Source of the DNA: Cyclospora cayetanensis | Taxonomy: Eukaryota > Apicomplexa > Conoidasida > Eucoccidiorida > Eimeriidae | Direction: 5' to 3' | Length of the DNA: 64,000 bases | Assembly (NCBI RefSeq): GCF_002999335.1 | Contig: NW_020312103.1 | Location: 186,001-250,000 of the forward strand | Part shown: positions 1 to 13,009 of the stretch, one piece after another | Layout: each line of letters starts with the position of its first letter | Numbering within the stretch: position 1 is the stretch's first letter | The notes under the pieces: generated by a model | Databases searched by the model: none | What the model saw: the letters and a program-made list of their open reading frames with translations, nothing else | Told to the model about the DNA's origin: nothing | Position numbers and translations under genes: made by a program

Positions 1-2339
1 CTGTCAGTTTCCACGCTTAAACGCTTACTTGGCAGGCTGCTGCATGCCCTTACGTCAGACCCCAGAACCAGTTATAGGAATCGTAGCTACTAAAAATTAT
101 TCCAAGGCTCCTCAAGAAAGCGGTCGATTTAATGAAATCTAACAGCTGAAGGCAGCTCGATGAAGGATGGCATTCTGCGCGCACTGTTGCGTCTAGGCCG
201 AACACGGGCTTCCAGGGAACAGCCTCCCCATTGGCCCAGTGAGTATCATTGCCGATTTTTTGACAAGCAGCTAGCCAGCAACTGTATTTACCACTTTTGT
301 CCTCCAACCGTGCTCACTGTTGAGCTCAATTTCACCTTTAAGGGTTATTTTGGAAAAACAGCACACAGGATAAAATTCTTTCCTACATTCATTCAAGAAA
401 TGCAAACTCTATATTAGCTCAGTAATGGGCATTAAGGCATCTGCACAAACATTTTAAGGGGGCAGGGTGCCTGCTAGTCTAGCGTGCAGAACCCATAGTT
501 CTTCAGGGGCTAGTACTAAAGGCGCGCCTTAAAAAAACAACGACAGCAGTTGGAGGTGTGATTGTGCTGTTCCTCTACTGCCTAGAATGTCCCGCATCAT
601 CTACAAGCATCGGATGGGTGGATGAATATTGGCATCGTACCATGCGAAGCCACTGGTTGTAGCAGTCCACCTGCGGTCTCTGCTACGCTCCATATAATTT
701 TTCCCAGCAAAGATACCCAACTCCAGACTCAAAAAGTAATTATGCTCCCCCTCGCGCCCTCAGAGCTCCCGACGTGAGGTCAAAAGCCAACTAGCGTGAG
801 TGCGCCCATGGACACTGATAGCATTTGCAGATAGTTGGACAGAGCATCTTGTACTCACCCACACAAAACTGCGCCTGGCTGTATCAGGCAAACACAACTC
901 TGCAATAAATAAGATGTACGAGCGGAAAATCCAGCAGTCAATTGTTTGCCGATGCTTTGTTGAATATACCTAGTGTGTGGTAAGTGTCGAAGTTTAGCTT
1001 AGAGCGCAACACCTTTCACCCTATTTCAATGCAGACGCCCACACATTGCTTACGTGTACGTTGAGACCATCTGCAGACAGAATGGTAAAAAGCTTCCCGC
1101 AATATCCCCACCCTTCAGACAAACAGAAATGAGAAAAACAGTCCAAATGAAGCAAGGAAAGCTTGAATAACCGCAACGGTAATATGTACGGGAAGAAAGG
1201 CACATATATTAGCTAACAACGAACAAGGCACCGCGCCAACACGACCATGGTAATGCAGCAGCTCGCTGCGGTATGAACGTTCAAATGTGTGCCACGACAG
1301 CGGAAGACAGGGAAAACAGGAAAAGAAATATCAACACACGCATTAGCCCAGGAACACCTCCCCGTTTCGTAGATCAATACTTGCATGCAAGTGCAATCGA
1401 TACATGCTCAATGGTCAACTTTGCAGTGCCAGAAAAAGACAAGGAAGAACATAGAGGCAACAAATCTGAGAGTGCCTGCACGAAAACAATGTGAGTTTGA
1501 ACACCTAAAAAATAGCCAGGCACTTTTCAAGTAATCTCCATAGATGAAAGAAGCTATTTCAGGCAGATCATGCATGGAAGGGACGAAGTTTTCAAGGAAA
1601 GCGAGGAACGCTGTCCGTGCAGAACAGCATCGTGCACCAGGCAGAGCAGCGAAGTCTCGCCCAAGCAGCAAAACCTGCAGCCATTCCTCCGGTTGCACTG
1701 ATGTCGTCATTGCAGTAGCAACTCCTGTCTACTCTATCTTCCGTGCTCTAAAGTCCCACAAACCAACACTTTTATTGCTTTTGTAGAACCTCTGCCTCGA
1801 ACGGGGTAAACTACCCGTGGAGCGCAGTCTGCGAATTTTTCGGGGAGTTTCGAAGCTTCTTCATGATGCCATCATTGAGAGTTCTAGGCGACCTCCAGCT
1901 TTATTGGAGGGATTGATACACTAAGGAAAGCATGGCTTATGTGGGAACTACAAATGTTCCTTGCCGCCTGAGCATCAAGACCTTCCTGGGATCACCTGGT
2001 GCACCTCGCCTACCCATGCAACAGGACCAAATCCTCGTCCTCGAAGCATGCAGCCGACGCCCATTTATCACGACTCTGTACTTGGATCTCTTAAGCTTTG
2101 CCCGTGCATTCATATGCACTACTAAGCATTTCTTTGCATCCCTCCTCAGCTAAGCGTGGCTGCTGTTCACGGTCCATCGAGGGTAGGCCTGGATCATAAA
2201 AGGGACATGTCAGTGTATATCCGGGTTCGGGGGGAGCAGCGAATACATGAGCTCACTGTTCTATTATGAATCTCTCACGACAAGGAAGAACCTTGGACCA
2301 ACAAATTGAATTTTGTGAGCATAAATTCGCAACTAACGC
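1..2339. other. gene-poor stretch
   Basis: No convincing gene is seen. Reading frames are short (100 codons or less), overlap on both strands and show no family resemblance. The palindromic TGCATGC-type motif, common in apicomplexan promoters, occurs near 1382 and 2046, but there is no gene beside it to regulate. A short stretch near 765-790 resembles part of the repeat at 58.9 kb, too weakly to call. Confidence 0.5.
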
Positions 2340-4060
2340 AGAAGAGTGCAGCGCTCTCTCTGCAGATCTACCTCACGAAGGATCAGACAAGTCACACTAT
2401 AGTCAATGTGTAGGCGAGTCATAAAAGCACGCCAAAACAGACTTTCGAGTTTCAAAAAAAATATAATAATGATACTCCTGAGAAATCTCTGACGCTTTCA
2501 ATCATTTAAATCAAGAATAGTTGGACGGTTTCCTGGGGCGTGACAGAACTGGAACAACGGATGAAACGGGTATGTGGTGTCTAAAAAGATGGAGACGCTA
2601 TCCTGATTCCTAATTTCGATCAGTCCAACATCAAAGTCCGGAGCCACAGTAGTCCAGATTCTTTCGGAAGCCAGAAGGGTTTGCAAAAGGCCGGATCTAG
2701 GACGATTTCCGATCGTCAGTTGCTGAAAAACTGGGCATGACCCTGCACATTTCTCTGCTGCGCGACGCATCGCACGGCCGCCATAACGCTGATGAAAGCT
2801 TTTGCACTATAATTCGAGTCCCCCCGTGATTCGAAAGAACGCTACCACGTGCTTTACCTGAAGTGATGCTGCGGAGGGCGGTCGGAATGTACACGCGTAT
2901 ATGTCCTCACTTTATTTTGAAACGCATGTTATCCTCGACGTGGTAATGCTTCGCCCTTTTAGTCGTCCCGAATTTTCGACAATATTAGCTGCTGCGTGGG
3001 TTTGGAAAGCTTATGACTTATGCAATTCTGATAGAAAGAGTGAATGAGCACAAAAAAGAGCGGCTGCGCTGCACAGTAGTAAGCCGCGAGGATGTGGGAG
3101 AGTGTGCCACAACGACGTTGGTGTGCACTAAATATGCATCACTTGTAAAGTCGTTCCGTGAGAAGCATCCAAGCCAGCAAAAACTGCTGGAGCAGCAGCG
3201 TTCAAAGCGCTCTGTAGTGCACAGTCAAGACCTATGGTACACTACACAGTAGCATGAGGCCCACATAGGTAGTGCCAGCACTTTTCCGCGCCCCACCACA
3301 ACGCATAGAACTCCCTTTCCCCCACTGAGTACAGCTGATCGATCTTAAAGCTATAACAAAAACCAAGTCATGCCTAGGTTGCTGGCAGCAGCACCCAGCA
3401 CTAAGTCACTGACACTGTGTCTTTGGAAGCATGGACACTCACAAGATGGGCAACGCAACTATCGGAGACGCGGCGAGGCGCTGGATAACGTCTTTGCTGC
3501 GACAGCCTTTTCTGTACAGGCCATTGAATGCACGTTCTTAAGCCGTTCAGTCAAGGAGAAGCGATACAAAGCAAATCTAAAAGTGTATTTTTGGTCTTAA
3601 GATACAGGCCCATCGAACTCTGCAACATCTTTTCTGGTGCGTAAAGGTATGCCTCCCTTAATCCCAGCTTGTGCTCGTTTGCGAGAGAGCCCCAACTCAT
3701 CCCTCATTTGTAAATGTCCTGCCGGGCAAATCTTTAATACCTGAGTCGCTCCCCCTTCCTGCGACGACCTGATTTCATACGTTCGATACCCAAGTCACAC
3801 CACTGACCAGGCAGTCGCTCGTCTGCAGTGTGGCTGTTGCAAAGCAAGGCTCCGGAGCTCCCGCTACACGAAGCTGCTGATAATATTATTTCTTCAGCTT
3901 GCTTAAGTCGCCAAAAACTTGCGGTTGAATGGATCCTTGCCAAGACCGTTGAATAAGGGCGTGTATGAAGACTCGGACTATGGTAATCCCTAAAGGTAGA
4001 CGACCACCCCTGGATGAATAGATCCATCTTTGAGGTAAATTCTCCCTCCAATGCACACTT
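2340..4060 (-). mobile_element. decayed chromovirus (Ty3/gypsy) relic, partly deleted
   Basis: Reading the reverse strand from high to low coordinates, 4051-3734 resembles the gag-side segment of the larger relic at 37.6 kb (shared pattern RDYHSPSLHT / RNYYSSSLHT). Around 3285-3080 is an RNase H tail (WHYLCG, then a broken DALSR-like end). Around 2770-2500 is an integrase segment, with zinc-binding Cys residues, the GLLQTLLASERIW linker and a PDFDVGL core start. Stops and frameshifts occur throughout. The reverse transcriptase expected between gag and RNase H is not seen, so an internal deletion is likely. Nucleotide similarity to 34.3-35.3 kb is visible by eye, for example the segments near 2400 and 34325. 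It is non-functional. Confidence 0.7.
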
Positions 4061-6526
4061 CGCAAGGAGCTATCATTTCTATTAGTTCAGGGAGTTCAAA
4101 GAAAAGCATATCCCCAAATAGCAGATGGATTCCTAGTTTTTTGCCCATCGTTACGCCCGTGATATCGCTCTGGTCAGAATAATCCTTTTTGACACATCCA
4201 TGCGCTTCGGCTGATATAAAGTGTCATTCAACCAAGTGTGGAACTACTGCGTTTACATCAGCTTCCAGGCTGGCCTCTGGCGCCCCAACAGGCGTTACGC
4301 CACCGCCTACTTCCATCGCCAGAAGGACTCTTCGCTTTCTACCCAGTTGGTAAATGAAAAAATTGCCAAACTACCAAATAAGCTGGTAAACTGACGTCAC
4401 AGTAAATGTATAGCAAGTGGATGAACAGGTAAAAGCTGCTTCTAACTCTGCAGCGGTACCAGTTGTATTGCTTCATTTAAGGTTACCGTACGAAGACAAT
4501 TATTCCCTGACTCAATAACAGCTCAATAGAAAGTCGCTGAGTGTTTCTCACAATAGTTACCCTTACCGTGCCCGTGACCTTCAGAGCCCCTTGCATTAGA
4601 GAAAAGAGGTAGCCAGCGTAAAGGTAGCTACACGCTTTAAACACTTAGAAGCTGTGCAGCTAGTTGAGCATACCATCTAGTGCGCATGTACACAATAATG
4701 ATTTTTTTACCAAGAAGACAGTACTTTGCAATAAATCAGTTATACGACCATACCAACAAGTTATTCAAGCCTTCAATAATTCTTTCGGTGATCATGCCTA
4801 GTGCGATAGAAAGTGTACAAGTACAGCTTACTCCGCCGCCAATCGCACCGAGCATCTACCGCACAGACACACACCCTTTTCATATGTTGAGCAAACTGTA
4901 TTCTGCTACTAAAAGTGTATACGGACAGCCGATTCAAACTTTGAATTCCATGTAAACTTGTAACTGAATGGCCCAAGAGTAGCGTAGCCCCATTCAAGTA
5001 CCTCGTTAGCTTTAGAATGGCCGTCTTGCACTGTTTATAGAATCCAGAGTTCAACACACTACTTCTCACCAGATCTGTCTGCGTTTGACCATAAACAGTT
5101 TTTAGAAGCATCATCTTGAAAGCTGTCCTGTCCAATTGTAACGCTAGAACGCTGTGCTTGTAGGGAGCTACAGGCACAGGCGGTCCCCTACCAGCTCCAG
5201 TTCGATCTTTGGTTTACAGCTGGAATTATTCTTCTACCATTGCAGTATGAGTATGTCGCTGCCCTTTCACAATTCCTGGGTATCGGGAGCGCCGCACAAA
5301 TTCCAGCCTTGTCCCTATAAAAGTAGCCGGGCTAAAGGACTAATGCAGGTGCAAACAGTGCCTCTACCGCCATCCAGATACTCACGTGTGGAGAAACACT
5401 CTGGCACTTATTAGGCTGCCTGTTCTAACTTCATAGCATTGAGTCCAATGCTCCCACCCCTAACTGAATCGTCAAGGACGGCTATACCAAGAACGCTTAG
5501 TAAGCCAAACGGCCTAAAATGTGCGCAAAGAAAGCCAGCCAAGAAGACACAACAGCCTAACAGCGGAGTGGATTCAGGCTTACAAACACACAGAAAGGCG
5601 AAAGGGGACGCCGAGGAGGAGCACAAAATTAGTGTTATAACAAAAATCGAGCTTAAACGCATTCGTTTCTCTGGCGATACCAGAGGGCAAACAGGAGAGG
5701 CTGACGCGTCTAGTCTAGTTGAAACTTTCTGCGCGACTTTGCTGTTGGGAGCCCTTTCCCATATGACGTCCGTCTATCTGTCTCTACATCTGCGCGTCTT
5801 CCTGCGTGCGCCTCTCTGCATTTGTTGTTTTCTGTGCGCCTACTTCATTATCGCCCTATAACTCGGTCAATCTCTGCCATAAGTACATTTGCTGTCCTTT
5901 CCACGATGGTTCTTGTTGCGTTGAAGGCGCCTGGTCATCGCCTCTTATGCAGCGCCCGCAGCGGCATCCTCTCCCTATTGACGATAAGTGCCATGCACTT
6001 TTGTCGCTTTTGAATTTTGCGTTCCTTGAAAACACACAAACAAACATGACAACTCAGTGAACTCACATAGAAAGAGGCAGACAAACTCAGGGAGAAAGGC
6101 ATAAAGGACCGATATGCTACAACACTGGCACTGAGGAAACGCAGTAACATTGACGCAGAGCACGGCAGAGGTACGAGCGGTGGAGCACAGATAGGGTAGC
6201 ACTTGGAAGAATACACACACAAGTCAGAAGATGACTAGGAAATTAAACTTGCAGAAAGGGATACAAAGCCAGAAAACAGCAAGGAGACAGCATGAATATA
6301 TTTGATAAACAGGGGATATGCGGTGGAAGAATCATCACCTTGCGAGCCAGAATCCGTCGGAGGGCTGGAGGCAGCCTAGCCCTGCCTGTGGGACCACACA
6401 TGATAAACAGATACATCAAAAGATACGTAAATGGAACAAATAAAGCAGACTATGAACCAAAGCACAAAGCGAACTATACAATGAGCAACACACCAAGAGT
6501 AGCCGGCATGAAATGACAGATGTGAG
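4061..6526. other. gene-poor stretch, one unsupported ORF
   Basis: No gene could be recognised. The longest forward frame (ATG at 5448 to a stop at 5861, about 137 codons) is Lys/Arg/Gln-rich in its first half and hydrophobic at the end. It lacks a recognisable domain, and the reverse strand is also open across part of it. The 3' untranslated region of the RBM34-like gene may extend into the right part. Confidence 0.4.
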
Positions 6527-9500
6527 TCACAGAGGAGGCTCTTTCTTGTCAAGCTGGAAAGGAATGGAAGAAGGCTTGTATGTAAGAGAGAGCCTTGAGT
6601 TCCAAGGGAACAAAGATAGACAGAGATATTGAATGTATGCATGGGATAGGGCTGCCTTGCCTTTTGATTTTTGTTTAGATTCCTGTTGGGCTCTGCACTC
6701 CTCCTCAGCCAATGCCCGCATGAGCCGGACCGACCGGCCCTGCAGAAAGCAAGTAGGAGACAAATGAGCAAATAAACGTTGCGCGCTCAAACCCCGCGTC
6801 CACATTCCACTATTTGATACAAAAGGTATGGCTGCAGTACCCACCATATACAGAAAACTACACCCGAAGTATAGGAACTGCACACTCAGACAACTCGGCT
6901 GGTCACAGCTTCAAAACAACGCGCACAGCCATTTTCGATCGCCAGCTCGATGCATGCTTTGGGACAGCCCTAAGAGAATAAGGCTTCCATGCGTAATGCC
7001 TGTGCCATCTCACTAGAATAGTGCACGTCCCTGCGAGCAGGGCCTTAGTGGCGGCACCCCTGTCCGCAAAGCAGACAAAGCCAACGCCCAAACTGGTGCG
7101 AGTGAGTCTGTTGCGAAGAATGCGAGTTTCTGGAGGAACACAGCAAAGCGCAGCACAAAGTATTGCAAGACAACCGGTTTCTAGAATGTTGCACGGGGGG
7201 TTCGCGTGCGGTGCTGACAATCACACGGTCCTCCTATCCTCCCATCTTTTCTCATGTACCCGTTGCGTGCTTTTCTACCATAGTAATTTTGCATGAACGG
7301 CATTCCTATGCATTAGCGTAAATCTAGGTACTAGGTTAAATGTGCTAGTGCTTGCAGACACAGCCACTAGAGACGAAGCACGCGGGGAATACCGAGAGCA
7401 ATGGGCATGAAGTTCCTGACGGTTCGTACTGTACATATACTGAGCAGTAAGTGCGCGTGGATAAATACGCATACACTAGAAAGTATATCTTAGAGAGAAG
7501 ACCAAGGCTTCAACGCTAGAAATGCAGAGCGCAGATACATGCAAAAGGGAACCTATCCACCTTTCCACACCCACAAATGAATAGTACCTGTGTAGTAACA
7601 TCGGAGTGTATATACAACCACAGAACTATAGATTTGCAGGCTATACATGTTTCACTGGTTGTGTTCGTCTGACTCTGCACGGGCCCGAAAAAGGCAAGAG
7701 CCTCCTTAAGGTCTGTCTCTGCTGCCTCCCTTGGCACGCCCCCAACGAATACTGAGCGTTTTCTATCAAAAAGTGAAAACTCGCTGCGTGAGGCGCCATC
7801 TAGCCGCAGCTCCCGGCCTTTGAACAGGTCCACCTGAAAGGCGACATCGCACGCAATACGGGACTTGCGCACGAACCAACAACTGCGGATCCAAGGTTAA
7901 AAGATCATACTAGAGACTATTCAGTAGGAGGTTGCATACACCATGCCAGTGCAACGGCAAGGGACAAGTTGCGAACGTAGGAGGCAAAGCAAATCAGAAG
8001 ACAGCAGGACGAGACGCAGCGAGAGGCAGATGGCTTCTTGCCGTGCAATGCATGCCGAATGCTTCCATTTTTAAGACACATTAGCCCAAAATCAACGGTG
8101 TGAGGGCTCCATACCTTTCTCTGTATAACATCCTCTACGAGGCCTCTATCCTTCAACACCAAATATGCGTTTTGAACGTCGCATGACTGAAACAAATGCC
8201 AATAGTACGAACCCCCAAACCTCCACCCTTAAACGCAAAACGCTTCAATAACACTATTAGAAGACGGCGAGAGCCAAGATGAGCACCAGATGGATTGCTG
8301 GAGGCAGATTGCAGGACTGGCGATGACAGCACCAGCAGGAGCATATCTAGCAACGGCCGTAGTAAATGTGTCAGAAGCACTAGAGCCTTTCAAGGCTACT
8401 GCACCGGGAGTAGTGAGAGAGCTATGACGTACGCTGAACTTTTTTCTCGCAATTGCTGCGCGGCGACACCTTTGGAAACCCACGGCAACCGGCACTGAGC
8501 GAAGCCGCATCTGTAAGAATGCAGAGCCATACACAAACGCTATAAAACAGCACAACAAATTATGCATGTGTTTCGAGGCAGCATACTACCTAATCGACGA
8601 ACAGGAGAGGCCTACAATAACAAGAAATGAAAACCGATTAGTCTGTAGCAGTGGTGACATAAGCCCAGCTGCAGCGCCAACTGCAGCGGCAGAAGAAGCT
8701 GGACACACCGACTCGACTTGCGCTCTTTGGAGTCCAAGGTGTCTGTACAGCTCAATAGGCTTAAAGGCATCCCTAACCGGGAGGTTTCCGACAAATAATG
8801 TTCGTCGTTGCTTGTCTTCACGCGTCTCTTGTGCCTCCTTTTGTCCTCCTTGGGCTAGAACCTCTTCGACCGTGCCATCTGATTCGCTACCGCTAGAAAC
8901 CTCTGCCGTTCCTGCTGCTTTGGATGATCGCATCTTTCTCTTCTTAGAAGGAGCAACAGTAGATGCAGCCACAGCGGACTGCAGTGCTGATCTGGTGGTC
9001 CGAATCCGTACTGCTGCAGCAACCACCAAAAAAAAACGACCACATTGAATCAACAACCCTAGCTGCCTCTACCAGCCTTTTGTCAAGCCCACCAATAGGG
9101 AACTGCAGAAAGCAACATACGTGTAAATGTTCATCGGCTCATATGCACAAGAAGTATTAGGCTGGCGGGCTTGCAAGCACCCATGCGCTGGGTGATACTT
9201 TGCAGGGAACCAGCAAGGAAGGCGCAAGGAAATAGCAAAAACACACGCAACCGCCTATTATTTTGAGAGGAGGAGGAGTCAGCAGTTGCACTAAACCACT
9301 TACCAAAGCTCGTAGAATTCCTATTTTCGGGCTCCTCCACAAGAGTTTCAATGGCAACGGAATTTTTGCTGCTGTTTGTGCAGCTCCCTTCGGTGCATTG
9401 CCATTTTGTGTGCTGCTTCTCCGGGGCCTTGTCAAACAAGGCCCTCAGTTTTTCCAGTCCATCAGCTTCGGTTGCCAAATGTTCCGCCAGCTGCTTTTTA

Positions 9501-9733
9501 CACTTTCCAGTATTCGGAGTCAGCCCCTTCCGTTTGAACCCAGCGAGCACTGCCCCTGGGCTTGTGCAGACACCTGCAGCCGCCGCTGAATTAAGCATGG
9601 CCGTTAAGCTTCCTGGGGCATAGGGAGAGCTAGGCTTCGCTGCGGAAGCTTCGGCCACCACATTTTGTTTGCCGTCTACGCTTTTTTTCTTCAGCTGTGG
9701 CCTCGCCTGTTCCCGATGATGTGGCAGAGCCAT
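6527..9733 (-). CDS. RBM34/Nop12-like RNA-binding protein, two RRMs
   Basis: Likely a nucleolar protein of large-subunit ribosome assembly, by analogy with RBM34 and yeast Nop12. Exons on the reverse strand: 9733-9304, 9013-8709, 8510-8433, 8186-8115, 7863-7674, 7129-7014 and 6739-6527. All junction phases match, giving about 467 residues. Residues 1-200 are a basic Ser/Ala-rich leader. RRM1 starts near residue 212 with RNP2 LFVGNLP and continues over three exons (RLRSVPV, NAYLVLKD as its RNP1, then QVDLF). RRM2 starts near 327 with SVFVGGVP and has RNP1 GVGFVCF, followed by GRSVRLMRAL, the order seen in RBM34. The C-terminus is uncertain. The last exon may end at 6527 as read, or splice again after a Lys-rich stretch near 6660, where a GC donor is possible. 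No operon-like neighbours are seen. Confidence 0.85.
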
Positions 9734-9922
9734 TACAGAAAACCTAAATAGTCACAACGGTACAGCTATACGCTAGATAAATGCCACCAAGAAATCCCAG
9801 GATGCAATATTTAGCAAGTACCAGATGTCAGTGTAAGTGTCATTGTCAATGGTAGCGTATATGCATCACGAGCTTCTTAATGTTGGTGACTTGTATTGAA
9901 AGCAAAAGAGTTTGACCAATCT

Positions 9923-10123
9923 TTAGGCCTTATTTAATGTAATCGAACAGAGTGGTAAACCTGGTGTGGTATCTCTTAGAGGGATTCCCCTGTCGAAGCC
10001 CCACATATCCGTCGAAAAGTTGTTGGCCCCAGTGCTCGATGGATGGCCTTCGCTATGCATTGGAAAATGGGAAGCTGAACAAAAGCAAAAATTGAAGCGT
10101 GTCAACTTGTTATGAATGCGCAA
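9923..10123 (-). mobile_element. possible integrase scrap
   Basis: A reverse-strand frame carries HPSSTG followed by a spaced G..IPL pattern. This resembles the segment downstream of the chromovirus integrase core, which usually reads S(S/A)TG..PF....G..P..P. It is short and isolated, so this is a weak inference. Confidence 0.3.
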
Positions 10124-10319
10124 AATTGAGGGTAAGGCTAACCATCAACATTAACGAAGCTAGCGTCTACTCGTAGTTGTGTGGGCTAAGAGGAGAATTT
10201 CTTTTGATGTGCACGGAACGTTATGGGCCAGCTGGTTTCGTGCCTGCACTTCAACCCACTCTGGAATGTTCTTTGTGAAATCTCATGTTTCTAGTACACG
10301 CAGAGCTGATAGGTTTTCA

Positions 10320-10475
10320 AAGGCATGCCTTGTCCCTCTTCAACTGAAAATTACAAAGCACATTGGGCCGGTCGCCCAAGTTTTTCAAGAGGGAACTTTG
10401 TATGCGAAACTGGCCTCCTATAATGTGGCATCAGGGCTTGGGTATACAGCTGCAGTCATGAAGCGGCACTGACTG
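10320..10475 (+). mobile_element. possible pol C-terminal scrap
   Basis: A forward frame reads LKITKHIGPVAQVF, then YAKL, then a segment ending in MKRH. Chromovirus polyproteins have a comparable KL..R.IGPF.V...YKL.L motif after the integrase core. It lies between unrelated fragments in other orientations, so the locus looks rearranged. Confidence 0.3.
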
Positions 10476-11124
10476 CAAGCCTTCACGGTTGAGGCCAGGT
10501 GTGAGCAGCAAGGAGTGACTAGCGACTAAGATTCAGCAGGGTCCATGATTGAAGGCCGTTTATTCAGTATATAGAAACAGACAGTATGATGACCCTTAAA
10601 CTAGCCTACTTAGGGGGGCTGTGGAGAAAGGCGTTTGAGATGCAAGGCGCCATTGCCTATGGCTTTGTGCAAATTTCTAGTTTTGCGAAGGCCAATCAGG
10701 TGAACCACCACACGCCGGTCGCGCTAGATAGACAGAGTTATCGGCTTGCTGGTGGCTCATGCTCACATCCATCAAGACGAATTACACGTTGCCGAGTGGC
10801 TTTTGAACATTCGAGATGGTTCTATTCCATTATCTTCAATTCTTAAAGTAAGACCGACTGGATTCCCTAGGCACCTATTCTGCTGCTGAAGTCGTTTCTT
10901 ACTCTTTAAACGCTTCATTTCGATCTGTCTCTGATTGCTCCTAGGTCATATTTATTAATACGCACCGTTTTAATTGGTAGAGGGCTAAACTACACTTTTC
11001 CACTTCCTGCTACACAAACTTACTCTACGAATTTGGAAAGAATCGAGATATCGGTATGGCTTTGCGTATGTTTTATTTGTTTCAGTACAATAACCTTGAT
11101 ACAACAAGATGCCATGTTGTGTGA

Positions 11125-11420
11125 GTGTGCGTTAGATGCTATGTACAATTACATGTGAATGCTCAGACTGTGTAGAGGATGCAGCTACGCTCGCCTTACC
11201 TGGCCCTCCATCCCTGTGCAAAGAACTTTGCGGGGCATGTCCAGGGAATGTAAAATTTTTCTGGAGAACACTCCGAATTCTTTTAAGTCTGTATGGTCTT
11301 TGGAGTCACGTATCATCGGACAGACGCCATAGATGGAGACATAATGCTGGTAATACGTATGCTTTATGCAGCTGTTCCCTGCTTATCCACTTGCTGTGTG
11401 TGCAGTGGGAGACCAGGTTT
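11125..11420 (+). mobile_element. dispersed repeat copy 1, probable integrase fragment
   Basis: About 180 bases (11125-11310) align by eye with 58455-58645 in the same orientation: similar blocks, small indels and many substitutions. A forward frame reads VKFFWRTLRILLSLYG and the other copy reads LRELFWQTLNDSLLSLYG. Both resemble the FW..L..LLG region of a retroelement integrase core. Further right, a GQT..ME pattern echoes the usual HPQTDGQ.ER segment. The copies are old and interrupted by stops. Confidence 0.5.
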
Positions 11421-13009
11421 CCCTACACTTATTGCCTGGTTTTGAATAGCATTTAGGCATAGCAATAGCTCTTTCTTGTACAGTAGTCTGAAAAATGCCT
11501 TCTGGCGATAAAAATCAACAGTGGCGCAACGCCTTTGGGTGCGCCAGAGGTCAGCCTGCAAGCTTTTCTAAACGGAGTTTCTCACAAGTGGTAAAAAGGC
11601 AGTATTTTTCAGCCGTTCAAATGCTGATGGATACGTTACGTAAATGATGTTATGCTGACCAAAAAAGTATGTAAGCTGCAAAGACGGTTGAAAACTGGAA
11701 ATTTTCATGTGCTGCCCAGCGATACACTTTGCTTTGTATCGCTAGCCGAAGGGACAATAGTGTACCTTGCTGGATTTTTAAAAATACGAAATCCTTAATT
11801 GGCGGCTTATTGGTGGAGAAGTGGTCGCTTGCTTAAACGAATTACAATCGTTCAAACGTTCATACAGGCCGTGGCTCATAGGCTCTTATAGGGTCAGCTC
11901 ACAGCAAGCTTTGGGGGCCGGTGGAGAGCTGAAACAAAAGAATCTATCAATAAGTCGTTGCATAGAGGAAAATGAAGTTTCCCCGGAAAAAGCCACAGCG
12001 TAGACGAACAGCTGCGCTATGAATGATTTTTCTCGGGTATACCCGAAGGGTGATGTTAGGTGGCCGCAGCATGGGCAAGGACTCAGCGAATAAATCAGCA
12101 TATGGGTCTCGTGCAAGTGATGGGCATCTTTAGGTTTGAGGACAAAACGAGCACGACTTGTGAGTCTTTGACTCAACAAAGAGTCAAACTGGCGCCTAAA
12201 ATCTTTTGGGCCAGGCCTGTGCCGACTGGGCCTAACCTACACTCTGAGATTATACAAACACACTAGTCCAGAGAAAATCCGCGATTTTAAGTAGCCCCCG
12301 ACAGTCTTCAACAACGCAGCTGCATTTCAGAGGGAAATCGTGTTATTCGATTTGGACAGGCAAACGTGTACAAAAGGCGAGAGCTTGAATAAGGGGACTA
12401 CGCCAGTTGAAGCAAGCTGTTCGGCGGGCAACCAACGCACATTAGGGGGATGAAAAGTTTCCACGCAGGCTACGTCGCAATGAAAAGGGCTTTAGACGAA
12501 AGAGCTGCACTTGGGAGCCACCAGTGATCAATATTGGCTTAATATAAGCTCGTATTATAAGAAAGAATCGATGGAGTGGATACTTGGCATTAGATTTAAG
12601 ATGGATCTGTACGAGAAGGCGGCGCAGAAGTGCACTCTGCCTGTTCACTCGCCAGCATATTCCCAACGGCTCATTCTCGCTAAGAGGGAACAGAGGACAA
12701 GAATCAGTAAGCCACAGGCAGTTAAATGCTACTTATTAATGGAATAGAGTCCTATCATGGTCCATGACCCTTGTGCTGGACCTGTGCACCGCGGCGTGAT
12801 TAGGAATGCCATGAGGGGCCCAGTGAGAGGCGGGCATGCGGCCATAGCTGCGCATTCTGGAGGTTAGTGAAACAGGTAGCCCCAAGCAGAACTACATTCG
12901 TGTCTCTTTAGTGACCCTCGTTTTACCTATGGTGAGTAGAATAGATTCAATACCTCAACAAAGTAAGTCATACACTTGACTCGGGCCCCTCAGCAAGGTT
13001 GGAAGTGAA
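11421..13009. other. intergenic, probable retroelement flank
   Basis: No gene recognised. The stretch directly precedes the forward-strand pol relic and may hold its gag and protease remnants or an LTR, but no motif could be identified. A small hairpin lies near 12168-12187 (TTGACTC and its complement). Confidence 0.4.

Noticed and set aside
670..940. Third copy of the 58.9-kb repeat
   Set aside because: Only a short CCCTCAGAGCTCC-type segment matches, too short to distinguish from chance.
5448..5861. Forward ORF of about 137 codons
   Set aside because: Biased composition and no domain, in a gene-poor stretch with overlapping reverse frames. Insufficient evidence for a gene.
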